From assembly GCA_965262785.1 (NCBI GenBank), contig OZ253559.1, positions 2,418,001 to 2,482,000 of the forward strand: a DNA stretch of 64,000 nt, written 5' to 3'. Positions 55,411-63,905 of this stretch are shown here, one piece after another. The position numbers and the translations under genes were made by a program. Origin of the DNA: G965218495 sp965262785. Lineage in GTDB: Bacteria; Bacteroidota; Rhodothermia; Rhodothermales; Bin80. Positions within the stretch are counted from its first letter, which is position 1; every line of letters begins with the position of its first letter. The notes beneath the pieces were generated by a model, which searched no databases, was not told the DNA's origin, and worked only from the letters and a program-made list of their open reading frames with translations.

Positions 55411-56001
55411 TCAGGCCTCTGTGGCGGATATCGACTACGGGCAGGGCCGCGGACTCGATAAGCATCTCATGCTGCATCTGGCCAGTTGTCAATGGGTACG
55501 ACGTCACCAGAACATCGTCATCACCGGCGCAACCGGAGTCGGAAAAAGCTACTTGGCCTGCGCGTTTGCACACAAGGCGTGCCTGGAGAACTTTCGGGCA
55601 CAGTATCACCGACTGCCCCGACTCATGGAGGATTTGCAGATCGCTCACGCCGATGGACGCTATCAGCAACTCTTGAACAAGCTCGCCAAAATGGACGTGC
55701 TGGTGTTGGATGATTGGAGTCTCGGGCACCTTTCCGCCGAGCAGCAACGGCATCTGCTGGAGCTCCTCGACGATCGGTATGACACACGATCCACCATTGC
55801 GACGAGTCAGTATCCAGTGGAACAATGGCATGAAACCATGGAGGATCCTACCTTGGCCGACGCCGTGCTCGATCGTCTAATCCACAACGCGCACAAAATC
55901 GAACTGGTCGGAGAATCTATGCGGAAGAAGAAGTCCTTATGGCCCTCCAACACACCACAAAAAAAGAGATAAAGTTGCTAACTTCGCACCCAACCACTGG
56001 T

Positions 56002-56101
56002 GGCCCACATGCGCCGGATTCGGTGGCCCACTTGCATCGGATTCGGTGGCCCACTTGCGCCGGATTTGATGGCCCACTTCAGAGCGAATCTGGTGGCCCA
56101 C
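56002..56101. repeat. five terminal repeats, right end of the IS21 element
   Basis: GGCCCAC units lie at 56002, 56025, 56048, 56071 and 56095, spaced 23, 23, 23 and 24 bp, in the opposite orientation to the left-end set. The array density is high for the family. Confidence 0.9.
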
Positions 56102-56102
56102 A

Positions 56103-56613
56103 TCGTCGGAATATGCAGGTGAAAGCGATTCCTATCTCTACTTGGGAGGTGGCTGGCCTGTCTACGGTACCATTCCCAGCAACTGCTGCTCCGCCAGCAA
56201 TAGCGAATGCCGCCAGCCGATCATCCGGTAGTCAAGTATTCCCCTACTTAGTCCCGGTGGACCTGTGTGGCACCGAATTCGACATCGTCAAGAGATGCTT
56301 TGACACGCCGTGAATGAATCACTCAACCCCGACTTTGCGGCTATCACCTGGCAGAATTCTTTGCTGCCGTCTCCCATCCTGCGCTTTGCTGAGCCCCTTA
56401 GGCTGAGCAGCAGGGACTGGTTTGCAGCCTGCGTCTGAGGTGCGGATTCGGGGCCTACCCAAGTTACTCTGGCGATTTGGAGCACGTCAACTACGTAGTT
56501 CTCTCCTCCGTGGCTCGGCGAGACACATCGAATGTAAGTCTATATGCGCCGAGGCATGTGCCACTCTTCTTGGATGCGCCTACGGCGGGGAGAATTGCGA
56601 AACTCTTGCAGGG
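56103..56613. other. 510-bp stretch between the IS21 element and the lipoprotein gene
   Basis: No gene is supported. Before the IS21 insertion it was joined to 51035-51251, upstream of the SbcC-like gene. Frames crossing it have no domain. Confidence 0.45.
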
Positions 56614-56915
56614 TCAGCCGCCTTGCGTTAGCGTGGCTTCAACGTATGTGTAATGGCACGATTCCTCCCACTGGACTGATTCCTTCCACAGGATTCGCTT
56701 GCCTGCGAAGCTGATGTCGGACCAAACCTCGGCCTTGCCACAATGGGTGTCAATCCAGCCTGTGTCCATAATAAGCCCGCCTTCGAACGGAGTAAAGATG
56801 CCGTCTTTGTTAATTCGTCCTTCAAGCGTGGGCAGCGTGAACTCAACGTAGCGAAAATAACCGGCATTCGCGCTGTCAAGCACGAAGTACCCGTTGAGCG
56901 TCACCTCGTTTTGGG

Positions 56916-56924
56916 ACTGGGTAG
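56916..56924. repeat. 9-bp target-site duplication, left copy (second IS256-type element)
   Basis: ACTGGGTAG is repeated exactly at 59411-59419 outside the other tip. Confidence 0.93.
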
Positions 56925-56939
56925 GGTGGTGCACCATTC

Positions 56940-58235
56940 TTAGTTGGTAGGGGGCGGACGTAGTAGCGTGGAGGTGGTATTTGAATGAGTAGTGTAGCCT
57001 ATATGCGCTTGTAGAGCCATTCGTAGCTTCGGAAGATGTTGCGCCTGGGGAATCTTTTGCAAGTTACGAAGAGATTCGATGGCTCCCAGGGCTATCCACC
57101 GGTGCACCTGACCCGAGTGCATCCAGTGTGTCACGTTGTGGAAGAGGCGGGCGAAGGCACTGTTCAGGTTCTCTATGCTGTTGGTCGTACGCAAGCTGCG
57201 GCCCAGCACCTGGGCCAGGCCCAGCCGATGCAGCGTCAGTGTCTGCTCCATGCCTTCTGCCAGACTGGCGGCGGCTTTGGGAGCGCTGGACTGCAACTCC
57301 GTTTGGAGGTTCGTTAGTGCTGCCTTCGCCGCTGCGTAGGTCGGCTTCCGATAGGCGGACTGAAGACGCTTACGGTAGCGTGGCTGATCCTCTTTCTTCA
57401 CATGTGCCACCACGTTCTCCTGTTTATGCCAGCAGCAGCGCTGTACCAGTGCATATTTGCCGAAGACTTTGCGCACCGCCGCGTGTATGCCTTTGGACCC
57501 ATCGACCATGCAGAGCAGTCCTTCGCCTAAGCGCAGGCCACGGGCAATCAGGTCTTCCAAGAGGCCCTCGATGGCCTCGGTATTCTCCGAAGGCACCTGC
57601 GCAAACCCCAGCACTACCTTCTCGCCCGTCAGGGTCAGCCCCATGGCCACCACCACCTGGTATTTGGCAAAGTGCTTGCCGTCGATCCACAGGCCCACCA
57701 GGTCCAGCTTGTCCAGCCGGTGTTCAAAGAAGTCTTGCAGGATCTGTTGGCCGCGCTGGATAAACCTGCGCCACACAGAGGTCGCGCTGAGACCAAACGC
57801 GTCTGCATACTCCTGGGCTGCCCGCTGGTAGTTGCGCTGGCTGACACCCATGAGCAATACCTCAGTCAGCTTCTTGTCATCTACTGTTGCGTTGTGCAGT
57901 CGGCGATAGCTCTGCAGGGAGCGCGCCTGGTTCGTCTGTTTGTCCTGCACGCGTGGCACCCTGATGGGTACTCGCTGCCCACACAGACGGATGGACCCTG
58001 GATTGGAGCCCCAACGCTGGTAGCGCCCCTGGTGCGGCTTGTCTCGGCTGCGATACCGTCCGCAAAGCATGGCGACCTCGTCCCGAATGGCTTGCTCGGC
58101 CATGCGTTGGTGAAACGAGCCGATGTTGAGCACCGCGTCGATCTTCGCCTCCATGCTGCACGAGCCAAAGGCACGCAGGAGCTCGCCGCAGGGGTCCGTA
58201 GGGTTCACCGTAGTGGGAGAGGTCGTCATGTGCAC
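56940..58235 (-). CDS. IS256/mutator-family transposase (second element)
   Basis: This 431-residue transposase (an ATG at 58229 is also possible) has CGRYRSRDKPHQGRYQRWGS in the N-terminal DNA-binding region. The catalytic core has D185 (LWIDGKHF), D245 (CMVDGSKGI), the C-x2-H motif at 267-270 (QRCCWHK) and E355 (TNSIENLNS). All DDE residues are present, so it should cut and join DNA ends. It is related to the transposase at 41328..42644 across the whole length but with many substitutions. It starts 10 nt after the stop of the degenerate partner, likely on one transcript. Its stop is 15 bp from the element tip. Confidence 0.95.
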   Translation of the reverse strand: MHMTTSPTTVNPTDPCGELLRAFGSCSMEAKIDAVLNIGSFHQRMAEQAIRDEVAMLCGRYRSRDKPHQGRYQRWGSNPGSIRLCGQRVPIRVPRVQDKQTNQARSLQSYRRLHNATVDDKKLTEVLLMGVSQRNYQRAAQEYADAFGLSATSVWRRFIQRGQQILQDFFEHRLDKLDLVGLWIDGKHFAKYQVVVAMGLTLTGEKVVLGFAQVPSENTEAIEGLLEDLIARGLRLGEGLLCMVDGSKGIHAAVRKVFGKYALVQRCCWHKQENVVAHVKKEDQPRYRKRLQSAYRKPTYAAAKAALTNLQTELQSSAPKAAASLAEGMEQTLTLHRLGLAQVLGRSLRTTNSIENLNSAFARLFHNVTHWMHSGQVHRWIALGAIESLRNLQKIPQAQHLPKLRMALQAHIGYTTHSNTTSTLLRPPPTN

Positions 58236-58244
58236 TGGTAGGGT

Positions 58245-59327
58245 TTAGGAGGACGTAAGACGTTCGCTAAAGAGGGTGCTGCGAAGGCGCGCAAGGTACG
58301 AAGCGTTGGCCAGGCGGTAGAGGCGCGTCTCCATCGTGAGCAGGCCCAGGGCCATGCACGCCTGCCGCTGCTGTGGTGGCAGCCAGTGGCCATATGGCCT
58401 CAGGTGTGCGGCTAAGCGTTGGCTGACACGGCCAATCACGCTGGTGGTCTTCAGGCTGCGACCCAAGGCGGCAAAGACACCCGCCCGGTGCAGGGTCAGC
58501 GTCTGCTTGAGTCCCTCCTGCAGGCAGCGCCCCGCGGTGTGGTTCTCTCGGGAGACGGCACTGTGCACACGCATCAGCGCCCGCAGGGCCGTGTCATAGT
58601 CGGCTGCCTCCCAAGCGTGCCGCAATGCGCTACGCACCGCCAGACGTTCAGCCTCCGGCAGATAGCTCAACACACGCCGGGCCTTCTGCACTTGACACCG
58701 TTGCACCTGGACACGGGCGCCAAAGTGGGCTGCAAGCGCCTCGTAGAGGCCACTGCCCCCGGAGATCACGCACAGCAGTCCGCGCTCGGTGCAAAGCCCG
58801 CGCCTGGTAAGCTGCTGCAGCATCTGACTTAACGCTGCGGCATCCTCCAGCGACGAAGCCGCGAAGCTTAGGATCCGTTTGCGCCCGGTCATCGTAGCGC
58901 CCATGCAGAAGACATACTGTGTGCCCAGCACATAGGCGGCGTCAAGCCATAACGCCACGTAGTCGTGCTGGGACAGCGGCCGCGTGGCGAACTCCTGCCA
59001 GGCCTGCTCCAGGTGTGCTGCCACCGACGCATCCAGTGGCTGCGGAAGCGCAGACGAGGCCTCCGGCCGATCCCGCGTGGACACGCACCTCACACAGCAG
59101 GTGCACGCTGCGGAGTCGGCCTCCGGCACCTGCGCGTCGGCGCCCGAGGCCGGGCCGCTCGCCCCATCTCCACTGGTACTCTGACCCGGTGCGGTCCAGT
59201 CACGAGCGAGCAGCTCCATGAGCTCGCTGAACTGCCTGACCAGGGACAGGCGCCAGTCACCCTGAGCACGCAGGGCGTCGCCAGTGACGCTGTCATGGAG
59301 TGTGGACTTGCTGTGTTGCCCGGACAT
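58245..59327 (-). CDS. catalytically degenerate mutator-transposase paralogue (second element)
   Basis: The 360-residue protein has a low-complexity, cysteine-containing linker (about 50-95) and then a domain aligning with its neighbouring transposase. YVALWLDAAYV keeps the first aspartate (D129). The second aspartate is S189 (CVISGGSGL versus CMVDGSKGI), the C-x2-H histidine is Q214 (QRCQVQK), and the final glutamate is G299 (TTSVIGRVS versus TNSIENLN). The C-terminal LQEGLKQTLTLHRAG and GRSLKTT blocks are well kept. It lacks the transposase's N-terminal region. Long, intact and in the same position as in the other element, it is probably functional but not an enzyme. Confidence 0.86.
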   Translation of the reverse strand: MSGQHSKSTLHDSVTGDALRAQGDWRLSLVRQFSELMELLARDWTAPGQSTSGDGASGPASGADAQVPEADSAACTCCVRCVSTRDRPEASSALPQPLDASVAAHLEQAWQEFATRPLSQHDYVALWLDAAYVLGTQYVFCMGATMTGRKRILSFAASSLEDAAALSQMLQQLTRRGLCTERGLLCVISGGSGLYEALAAHFGARVQVQRCQVQKARRVLSYLPEAERLAVRSALRHAWEAADYDTALRALMRVHSAVSRENHTAGRCLQEGLKQTLTLHRAGVFAALGRSLKTTSVIGRVSQRLAAHLRPYGHWLPPQQRQACMALGLLTMETRLYRLANASYLARLRSTLFSERLTSS

Positions 59328-59410
59328 AAGAAGCAGATTAGATATATGTGGAAAATGGCTCCACTATCTGTCTACGTCTGCCCTTTACCAACTAAGAATG
59401 GCGCACCGCC

Positions 59411-59419
59411 ACTGGGTAG
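59411..59419. repeat. 9-bp target-site duplication, right copy (second IS256-type element)
   Basis: ACTGGGTAG, identical to 56916-56924, inside the interrupted lipoprotein gene. Confidence 0.93.
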
Positions 59420-59588
59420 CCATAATGCTGGCTGGCCCGGATGTAACCTTGACTTGCCCCTCAAAGGATTCTGAGATACTGATCATTCCCGCATATTGCC
59501 CCGCCACGTCAACGGATGCGAAATCGCTGGATGAATCGCAGGCTGCCACGGTCAGAGCGGCGGCGCAAAGTAGGTATAGACGTTTCAT

Positions 59589-59929
59589 AGGCCTTAGTGT
59601 GTTTGTACCCATGCAGCCGCGGGGAGGGGGTGAATGGAATTGCGGAATGTGTAACGTGGCCTTTGGATCCGGCGCGAATCACATCAGTGAACAATTCGCT
59701 GCCGCTGAGCGCAAGCGTATGCCATAGCTGCTTGCCTGCTTGCGCATCCCAACAGGCGGCGGGGGCAGGCCGGAGCCGAAGCCTATGCGGAATTCTCGCT
59801 GGCTTTGCAGGCCCCAGCGAAGCGGATTGAATGATGATGGAACGCGCCTACGAGCTTGGTAGCGTTCCTGCATTGAATCTCCTTGCGGCAGCCGTACGTG
59901 TCCCTACTATGCGATTTGCACGACAGGGA
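59589..59929. other. 340-bp intergenic region
   Basis: No gene is supported. It separates the SbcD-like gene from the lipoprotein gene and should contain the promoter of the latter. A minus-strand frame at 59679..59873 is Arg/Ser-rich and featureless. Confidence 0.45.
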
Positions 59930-61207
59930 CTATTCCTTTTGAGCCATCAATGTGTCCACGAGCAGATTCCCTTGCTGCACCAGTCTAGAGGCAACCGAAT
60001 CGCGGTCAACCACCGCTTTGTCAACACCTTGATATTTCGGCTTGCTATAAACCTCAATAGCTGCTGCAAGCGCCCGGTCCAAGAGGTTTTCGCACTCAGG
60101 TGAGCCAGTTCCGCTTTCGGCCAATCCCTGTAACTCCACAATCCAGCTGGCCACGGTTGCGGGTGGATCCTTGAATCGCGCAATATTCTCCAGATTGCGC
60201 GCGGGAGTGGATTCTACGTACACCTTGTTAACAGACGCGCGCAAGTCGCCGTGGACGGAATCCAGGTCACCCAAGCTGCTCCAGGCGCGCGTGGCCAGCG
60301 CACTGTGGAGATGGGACTTACCTGTCAATACAAGGCGATAAGTTACATGGCGCAGCCGCTCATACCGGCGGCTCAGCCGGTCAGCATCCTCGCTGACCCG
60401 CGCAGTGATACGGGATTCTACGTCGTCAAGGCTGGCCGCGTCTGTCAAGTCGATGGCTAGCTTAGCGTAGCGCACCGAAGCAAGTTGAACTTGCCGCGCA
60501 GTTACATTCCCTGCAACGTCTATTTTCAGCAGCCAGGGGCCGTGGTCGTCCGGTTCTCCCGGGTCAAGCGGCTGAATCGATCCCGGATACAACACGGGGG
60601 TGCCACCGGACAGGATGTACCGGGGCTTATGCACATGCCCGAGCAGCCACATTGACAGGGGATGCTTTTGAAGCTCCCCGAGCGCCAGCGGCGCATAGTT
60701 GCTTTTGGCGGAATCCAGGTCGCCGTGAACGATTCCTATTGTAGGCTCTTCCTTTTTTGGCCAACGAAACGACAGGAGTGGCGATTCATGGCAGTGAGCC
60801 GACGGAAACGACCACCCCGTAAACCAGGCAGCCACGCGACCGTCGATCCTGAGGGGCTTGGTTTCCCAGGTCCCGCCGCGTCCAAGCAGGTGAAAACGGG
60901 CAAGGCTGGTATCGTCAACCAGGCGCGGAAGTACATCGTAGTCGTGGTTGCCGGATACTGCAAATACGTCAATTTCGGCACTATCAAGCCTTTCAACGCC
61001 GTGCTTGACGGCACCGTAGGCCTCAAAGTATTTGTTGTCCTGATCGACAATATCGCCGGTCAGCACCACCGCGTTGACCTTGTTTTCGATGGCGTAATCG
61101 ATTGCCGAATTCCAGACCGCGCGGACTGCCAAGCCTTGCGGGTCTAGCGGTACCTTGGACGGGTAGCGCCCAATATGGGCGTCAGCGATGACTAAGACGG
61201 AGATCAT
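59930..61207 (-). CDS. SbcD/YhaO-like metallophosphoesterase (DNA-repair exonuclease type)
   Basis: The 425-residue protein has the calcineurin-like motifs in order: VIADAHIG (D9, H11), VVLTGDIVDQDN (D52), AVSGNHDYD (N87, H88), GIVHGDLD and LLGHVHKPRYI (H-x-H). After the catalytic half, the C-terminal 180 residues form the capping and ATPase-docking region seen in SbcD/YhaO. It probably cuts DNA ends when bound to the SbcC/YhaN-like ATPase at 48173..50986. The two genes, usually adjacent in other genomes, are separated here by a lipoprotein gene and 8 kb of insertion elements. Confidence 0.87.
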   Translation of the reverse strand: MISVLVIADAHIGRYPSKVPLDPQGLAVRAVWNSAIDYAIENKVNAVVLTGDIVDQDNKYFEAYGAVKHGVERLDSAEIDVFAVSGNHDYDVLPRLVDDTSLARFHLLGRGGTWETKPLRIDGRVAAWFTGWSFPSAHCHESPLLSFRWPKKEEPTIGIVHGDLDSAKSNYAPLALGELQKHPLSMWLLGHVHKPRYILSGGTPVLYPGSIQPLDPGEPDDHGPWLLKIDVAGNVTARQVQLASVRYAKLAIDLTDAASLDDVESRITARVSEDADRLSRRYERLRHVTYRLVLTGKSHLHSALATRAWSSLGDLDSVHGDLRASVNKVYVESTPARNLENIARFKDPPATVASWIVELQGLAESGTGSPECENLLDRALAAAIEVYSKPKYQGVDKAVVDRDSVASRLVQQGNLLVDTLMAQKE

Positions 61208-61480
61208 TATCAGAGTGGTCTGAAGTACGCGCTAGAGTCCTGTACGACCACCATCGCGCAGCCGAAATGCTAGTATTTATCGCCAACCCGGCACCTGGAC
61301 AACGCGCTTCGTGCACGAGAATATACGCGCGGTCGCTGCCAAGTGTCTTGAATGACAGGCGTGGTGCTAAGAGCGGGTTGCCAACCGGTGGGCGCGCGGC
61401 ATGTCACTTCTCTAATGGCCTCTCTGCGCGCGGGCTCGGAGAAGGCCCTTCGTTTGGTTGCGGGATCCTTTTGAAGCAGA

Positions 61481-61511
61481 AATGGCCCTCCCCAAACTGG
61501 GGAGGGCCATT
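61481..61511 (-). terminator. strong hairpin terminator
   Basis: AATGGCCCTCCCC, loop AAACT, GGGGAGGGCCATT: 13 perfect pairs. On the minus strand it is followed by TCTGCTT, with weak U-richness. It lies 22 bp after the stop of the T9SS surface protein, and likely also insulates the SbcD-like gene downstream on the same strand. Confidence 0.75.
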
Positions 61512-61533
61512 GGAGGCGCGGTGCCTCTCCGAC

Positions 61534-63693
61534 CTACTTTATCAGAGTCATACGCTTTGACTGCGTGAAGGCTGTGCCTGCTTGAAGCCTGTAGATATAG
61601 ATACCGGAGGCCAAATGTTGCGCATTAAACTGCACTGTATGGCTGCCGGAACTTAGGGTTTGACCGCTCAGGACTGTGGCTACGGTCCTGCCGAGGAGGT
61701 CGTGTACGGTTAAGGTCACTCGCTCCGCAGAAGGGATCGAAAAGCTGATGTTCGTTTGCGGGTTGAATGGATTCGGGTAATTCTGGTCTAGCGTGTACGC
61801 GGTGGGCACCTCAGTTTCGGTGGCGATGGGCCATGATCTGCGCCCTATCATACCTACGGCCTCCCACTGGGCCGGTGTGTTCCACCACTGGCCATCTGCA
61901 TTATTCTTGAGGGTCCACTGAATTTGAGACTGCCGGACGCCGCCGTCCCGGTCATTCAGAACGATGTTGATGGCTCTCGGCACGTTTAGTGTGTCCACCG
62001 GCGCAGGCATCACAAGGTCGCCCGTGGCGGGGTTCTGTATGCCATCCAGCGGAATCAGCGCCAGGATTTTGTACCCAATCGCGTTTCCTGAGGCATCATT
62101 GAGCACATCATACGTGGCTGCGCTCTCGGCAGGAATTCCGCCTACACCTGGATCAACCCAGACAAAGGCCTGAGAGCCATCTCCCTTGCCCCCGATACGA
62201 AACTGATAGTCCGCTTCCATGCCTCGCTGCATGGTCTGATGCGTTGTTCCAAATATGGGATCCAGCACATCGTAGTTGGCCCATCCCATCTCTATGACAT
62301 CGTACTCCCAGGGGGCCGCGCCCGGATCCTCGGATGGCGGCAGCTGCACCTCATCATCGAGAACCTCAGCATAGACGTACAGCTCATTATCCTTCGTGAA
62401 GCCCAAGTAGAACGTTCCCGACAGGTCGTTGTCATCATCAGGCGTCGTCGGTGCGTCTGCAATCTTGAATCGATTCTGATTGATATAGAATGGCAGCCAG
62501 TCATCATCAAAGCCGGCGCCCGATGCATTGTCAGAGACCAAGTCGCTAAAGAGGACAGCCGCTTCGGCATCGGTGAGTTCACTAATTGTTGGGCCAACGG
62601 CCAACCGCCTGTTCGCAACCGATTCGCTGCTCTGCGAAACATCGGTATTCTCGATTCCAAACTGGCTCACAGACGTGACGCCATAGTGGATCGGGAGCGT
62701 AGCTTCCAGGCCGCCTAGCGTCGCCAGTGCGGCGAGTCCTGGGTGTGGCCAGTGAACGTAGTGTGTCACGCTGAATTCACTCGCGGACGCATTGACCTGC
62801 CCCACCAGAAATGCAAAACCGTGCGTGATGGCGAGATCATTAATCTCGGTCAAAGCACTGCCGTAGACCTTGTAGGCGCCGATCTGAGACTGCGGGTCAT
62901 GGGTCCAGGAGATCTTGTTTCCCGTTGCCAGCGTATCGAACGCAACGCCCGTCACGGCTTGCGGCGGGGCGTCTGCCACCGTCAGGTCCAGTCCCGCCTG
63001 ACCAACATAGACGTCGTCGAACCAAATTTGGCCACCTCCAGAATTGTGATCCCAGAATGCCCCTAGGGATTTCACGTTCGTCCACTCGAATTCCTTCCAG
63101 TACATGGCATTGTTCGTGGTATTGCCACAAAGGTCGTCGTAGTCGCCGACGCGCCGCTGGTTGGGGTTGTCCCAGCTCCCGCCGTACCACCAGTTGTCTG
63201 CCAACCCCAGCGTGCCACGCGCACTCGCCAAGTCCGCGCATTGCTGTGGCGGGAGCGGAATTTCAAGCGTGTGCCAGTTGCCATCCTTCATGCTTTCCGG
63301 CACTCGCCATACCAGCCGATTTGGCAGGTCGTCGGGCGTGCCGTTGGTCTTGTCCTCGAACATGACGAAGGTGTTTTCCTTGTTCGCGTTGGTTGGATCT
63401 ACCCTTAGCCTAAGGTGCAGGATGTCGTTATTGGTATGGTTGCCAGTCATGTCAACGCCCACGCCGGCGTCCCAGCCAAACGACTGGTAGGAGTAGTCAC
63501 CATAGTCGTAGCGAATCGAGAATTCCCCGGGCGCGTTCGGATCTTCATCCAAATTTCCGGCGACGTTTGGTATCGACGTGTTGGTGCCGTTGCGGAAAAA
63601 TATAAAATCGCTTCCAAGCGGCGGGCCGGCTTGGGCGAAGGAGAGTGTGGTAGGTGCTGCTAAAAGCACCGCGAAAAGAGTAACGAGTTTCAT
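61534..63693 (-). CDS. T9SS-exported surface protein with CBM9-like domain
   Basis: The ATG at 63693 (MKLVTLFAVLLAAPTTLSFA) gives 719 residues with a signal peptide. The N-terminal 220 residues form a beta-sandwich (GQIWFDDVYVGQAG) resembling carbohydrate-binding modules. A fibronectin-like segment follows (AVTGVAFDTLATGNKISWTH). The region of about 410-620 resembles CBM9 (FTKDNELYVYAEVLDDE, WEYDVIEMGW). The last 80 residues are the type A sorting domain: LDQNYPNPFNPQTNISFSIP, DLLGRTVATVLSG and GIYIYRLQAG...KRMTLIK. It is exported by the type IX system and anchored at the surface, probably binding a polysaccharide. It ends at a strong terminator. Confidence 0.9.
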   Translation of the reverse strand: MKLVTLFAVLLAAPTTLSFAQAGPPLGSDFIFFRNGTNTSIPNVAGNLDEDPNAPGEFSIRYDYGDYSYQSFGWDAGVGVDMTGNHTNNDILHLRLRVDPTNANKENTFVMFEDKTNGTPDDLPNRLVWRVPESMKDGNWHTLEIPLPPQQCADLASARGTLGLADNWWYGGSWDNPNQRRVGDYDDLCGNTTNNAMYWKEFEWTNVKSLGAFWDHNSGGGQIWFDDVYVGQAGLDLTVADAPPQAVTGVAFDTLATGNKISWTHDPQSQIGAYKVYGSALTEINDLAITHGFAFLVGQVNASASEFSVTHYVHWPHPGLAALATLGGLEATLPIHYGVTSVSQFGIENTDVSQSSESVANRRLAVGPTISELTDAEAAVLFSDLVSDNASGAGFDDDWLPFYINQNRFKIADAPTTPDDDNDLSGTFYLGFTKDNELYVYAEVLDDEVQLPPSEDPGAAPWEYDVIEMGWANYDVLDPIFGTTHQTMQRGMEADYQFRIGGKGDGSQAFVWVDPGVGGIPAESAATYDVLNDASGNAIGYKILALIPLDGIQNPATGDLVMPAPVDTLNVPRAINIVLNDRDGGVRQSQIQWTLKNNADGQWWNTPAQWEAVGMIGRRSWPIATETEVPTAYTLDQNYPNPFNPQTNISFSIPSAERVTLTVHDLLGRTVATVLSGQTLSSGSHTVQFNAQHLASGIYIYRLQAGTAFTQSKRMTLIK

Positions 63694-63905
63694 GTGTGGC
63701 GGTAGAGTAAGTGAGAGGGGCACTTTCGGAACCAATACGCCTGAAGGCAGCGAATGATTAGGTATCCGATTTACTTACTCGAATTTGCGCAATTTACACA
63801 ATAGCCCCCTTCGGCCACTCCGGCACACGCGTCTCAGCCCGAATGTTTCAATCAGGACAAGGTTCTCTTAAAAAATCCAAAAGGCAGGCATTCACCAAGT
63901 TAAAG

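Larger units (their letters stand above)
53037..55972 (+). pseudogene. istB: IstB helper ATPase gene split by an IS1634-like element
   Basis: The ATG at 53037 is preceded by AGGAGG (53024-53029). The first part, 53037-53240, encodes the N-terminal helical region up to RLGRARLKHQ. The second part, 55415-55972, continues ASVADIDYGQGRGLDK... with Walker A GATGVGKSY and Walker B VLVLDDWSLG, and ends QKKR. Removing 53241-55414 joins CATCAG to GCCTCT in frame and gives 253 residues, the normal length. As it stands no full IstB can be made, so this IS21 copy is probably immobile. Confidence 0.92.
51252..56102 (+). mobile_element. IS21-family element, interrupted by an IS1634-like element
   Basis: The ends are TGTGGGCC (51252) and GGCCCACA (56102), matching the TG...CA tips of the family. 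Each end carries five copies of a 23-bp-spaced terminal repeat. Inside are istA and istB, with istB split by a second element. No target duplication could be recognised in the bases directly outside. Without the insert the element is about 2.7 kb. Confidence 0.9.
56925..59410 (-). mobile_element. second, divergent IS256-type element with two genes
   Basis: The 2486-bp element has tips GGTGGTGCACCATTCTTAG (56925) and, on the minus strand, GGCGGTGCGCCATTCTTAG (from 59410), continuing as TTGGTA in both; only two mismatches lie in 25 bp. The duplication is 9 bp. It carries an active-looking transposase and an upstream degenerate paralogue, the same layout as the 38-44 kb elements, but the proteins and tips are clearly different. 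Confidence 0.94.
56614..59588 (-). pseudogene. small lipoprotein gene split by an IS256-type element
   Basis: The 5' part (59588-59411) encodes MKRLYLLCAAALTVAACDSS with a lipobox (TVAAC), then ASVDVAGQYAGMISISE. The 3' part (56924-56614) continues SQNEVTLNGYFVLDSANAG...CGKAEVWSDISFAGKRILW to TLTQGG. Removing the element plus one copy of the 9-bp duplication joins ...MATQ to SQNEV in frame and gives a 159-residue protein. It looks like a lipocalin-sized, beta-rich surface protein, but no family was recognised. The remnants carry no other damage, so the insertion is recent. Confidence 0.88.
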
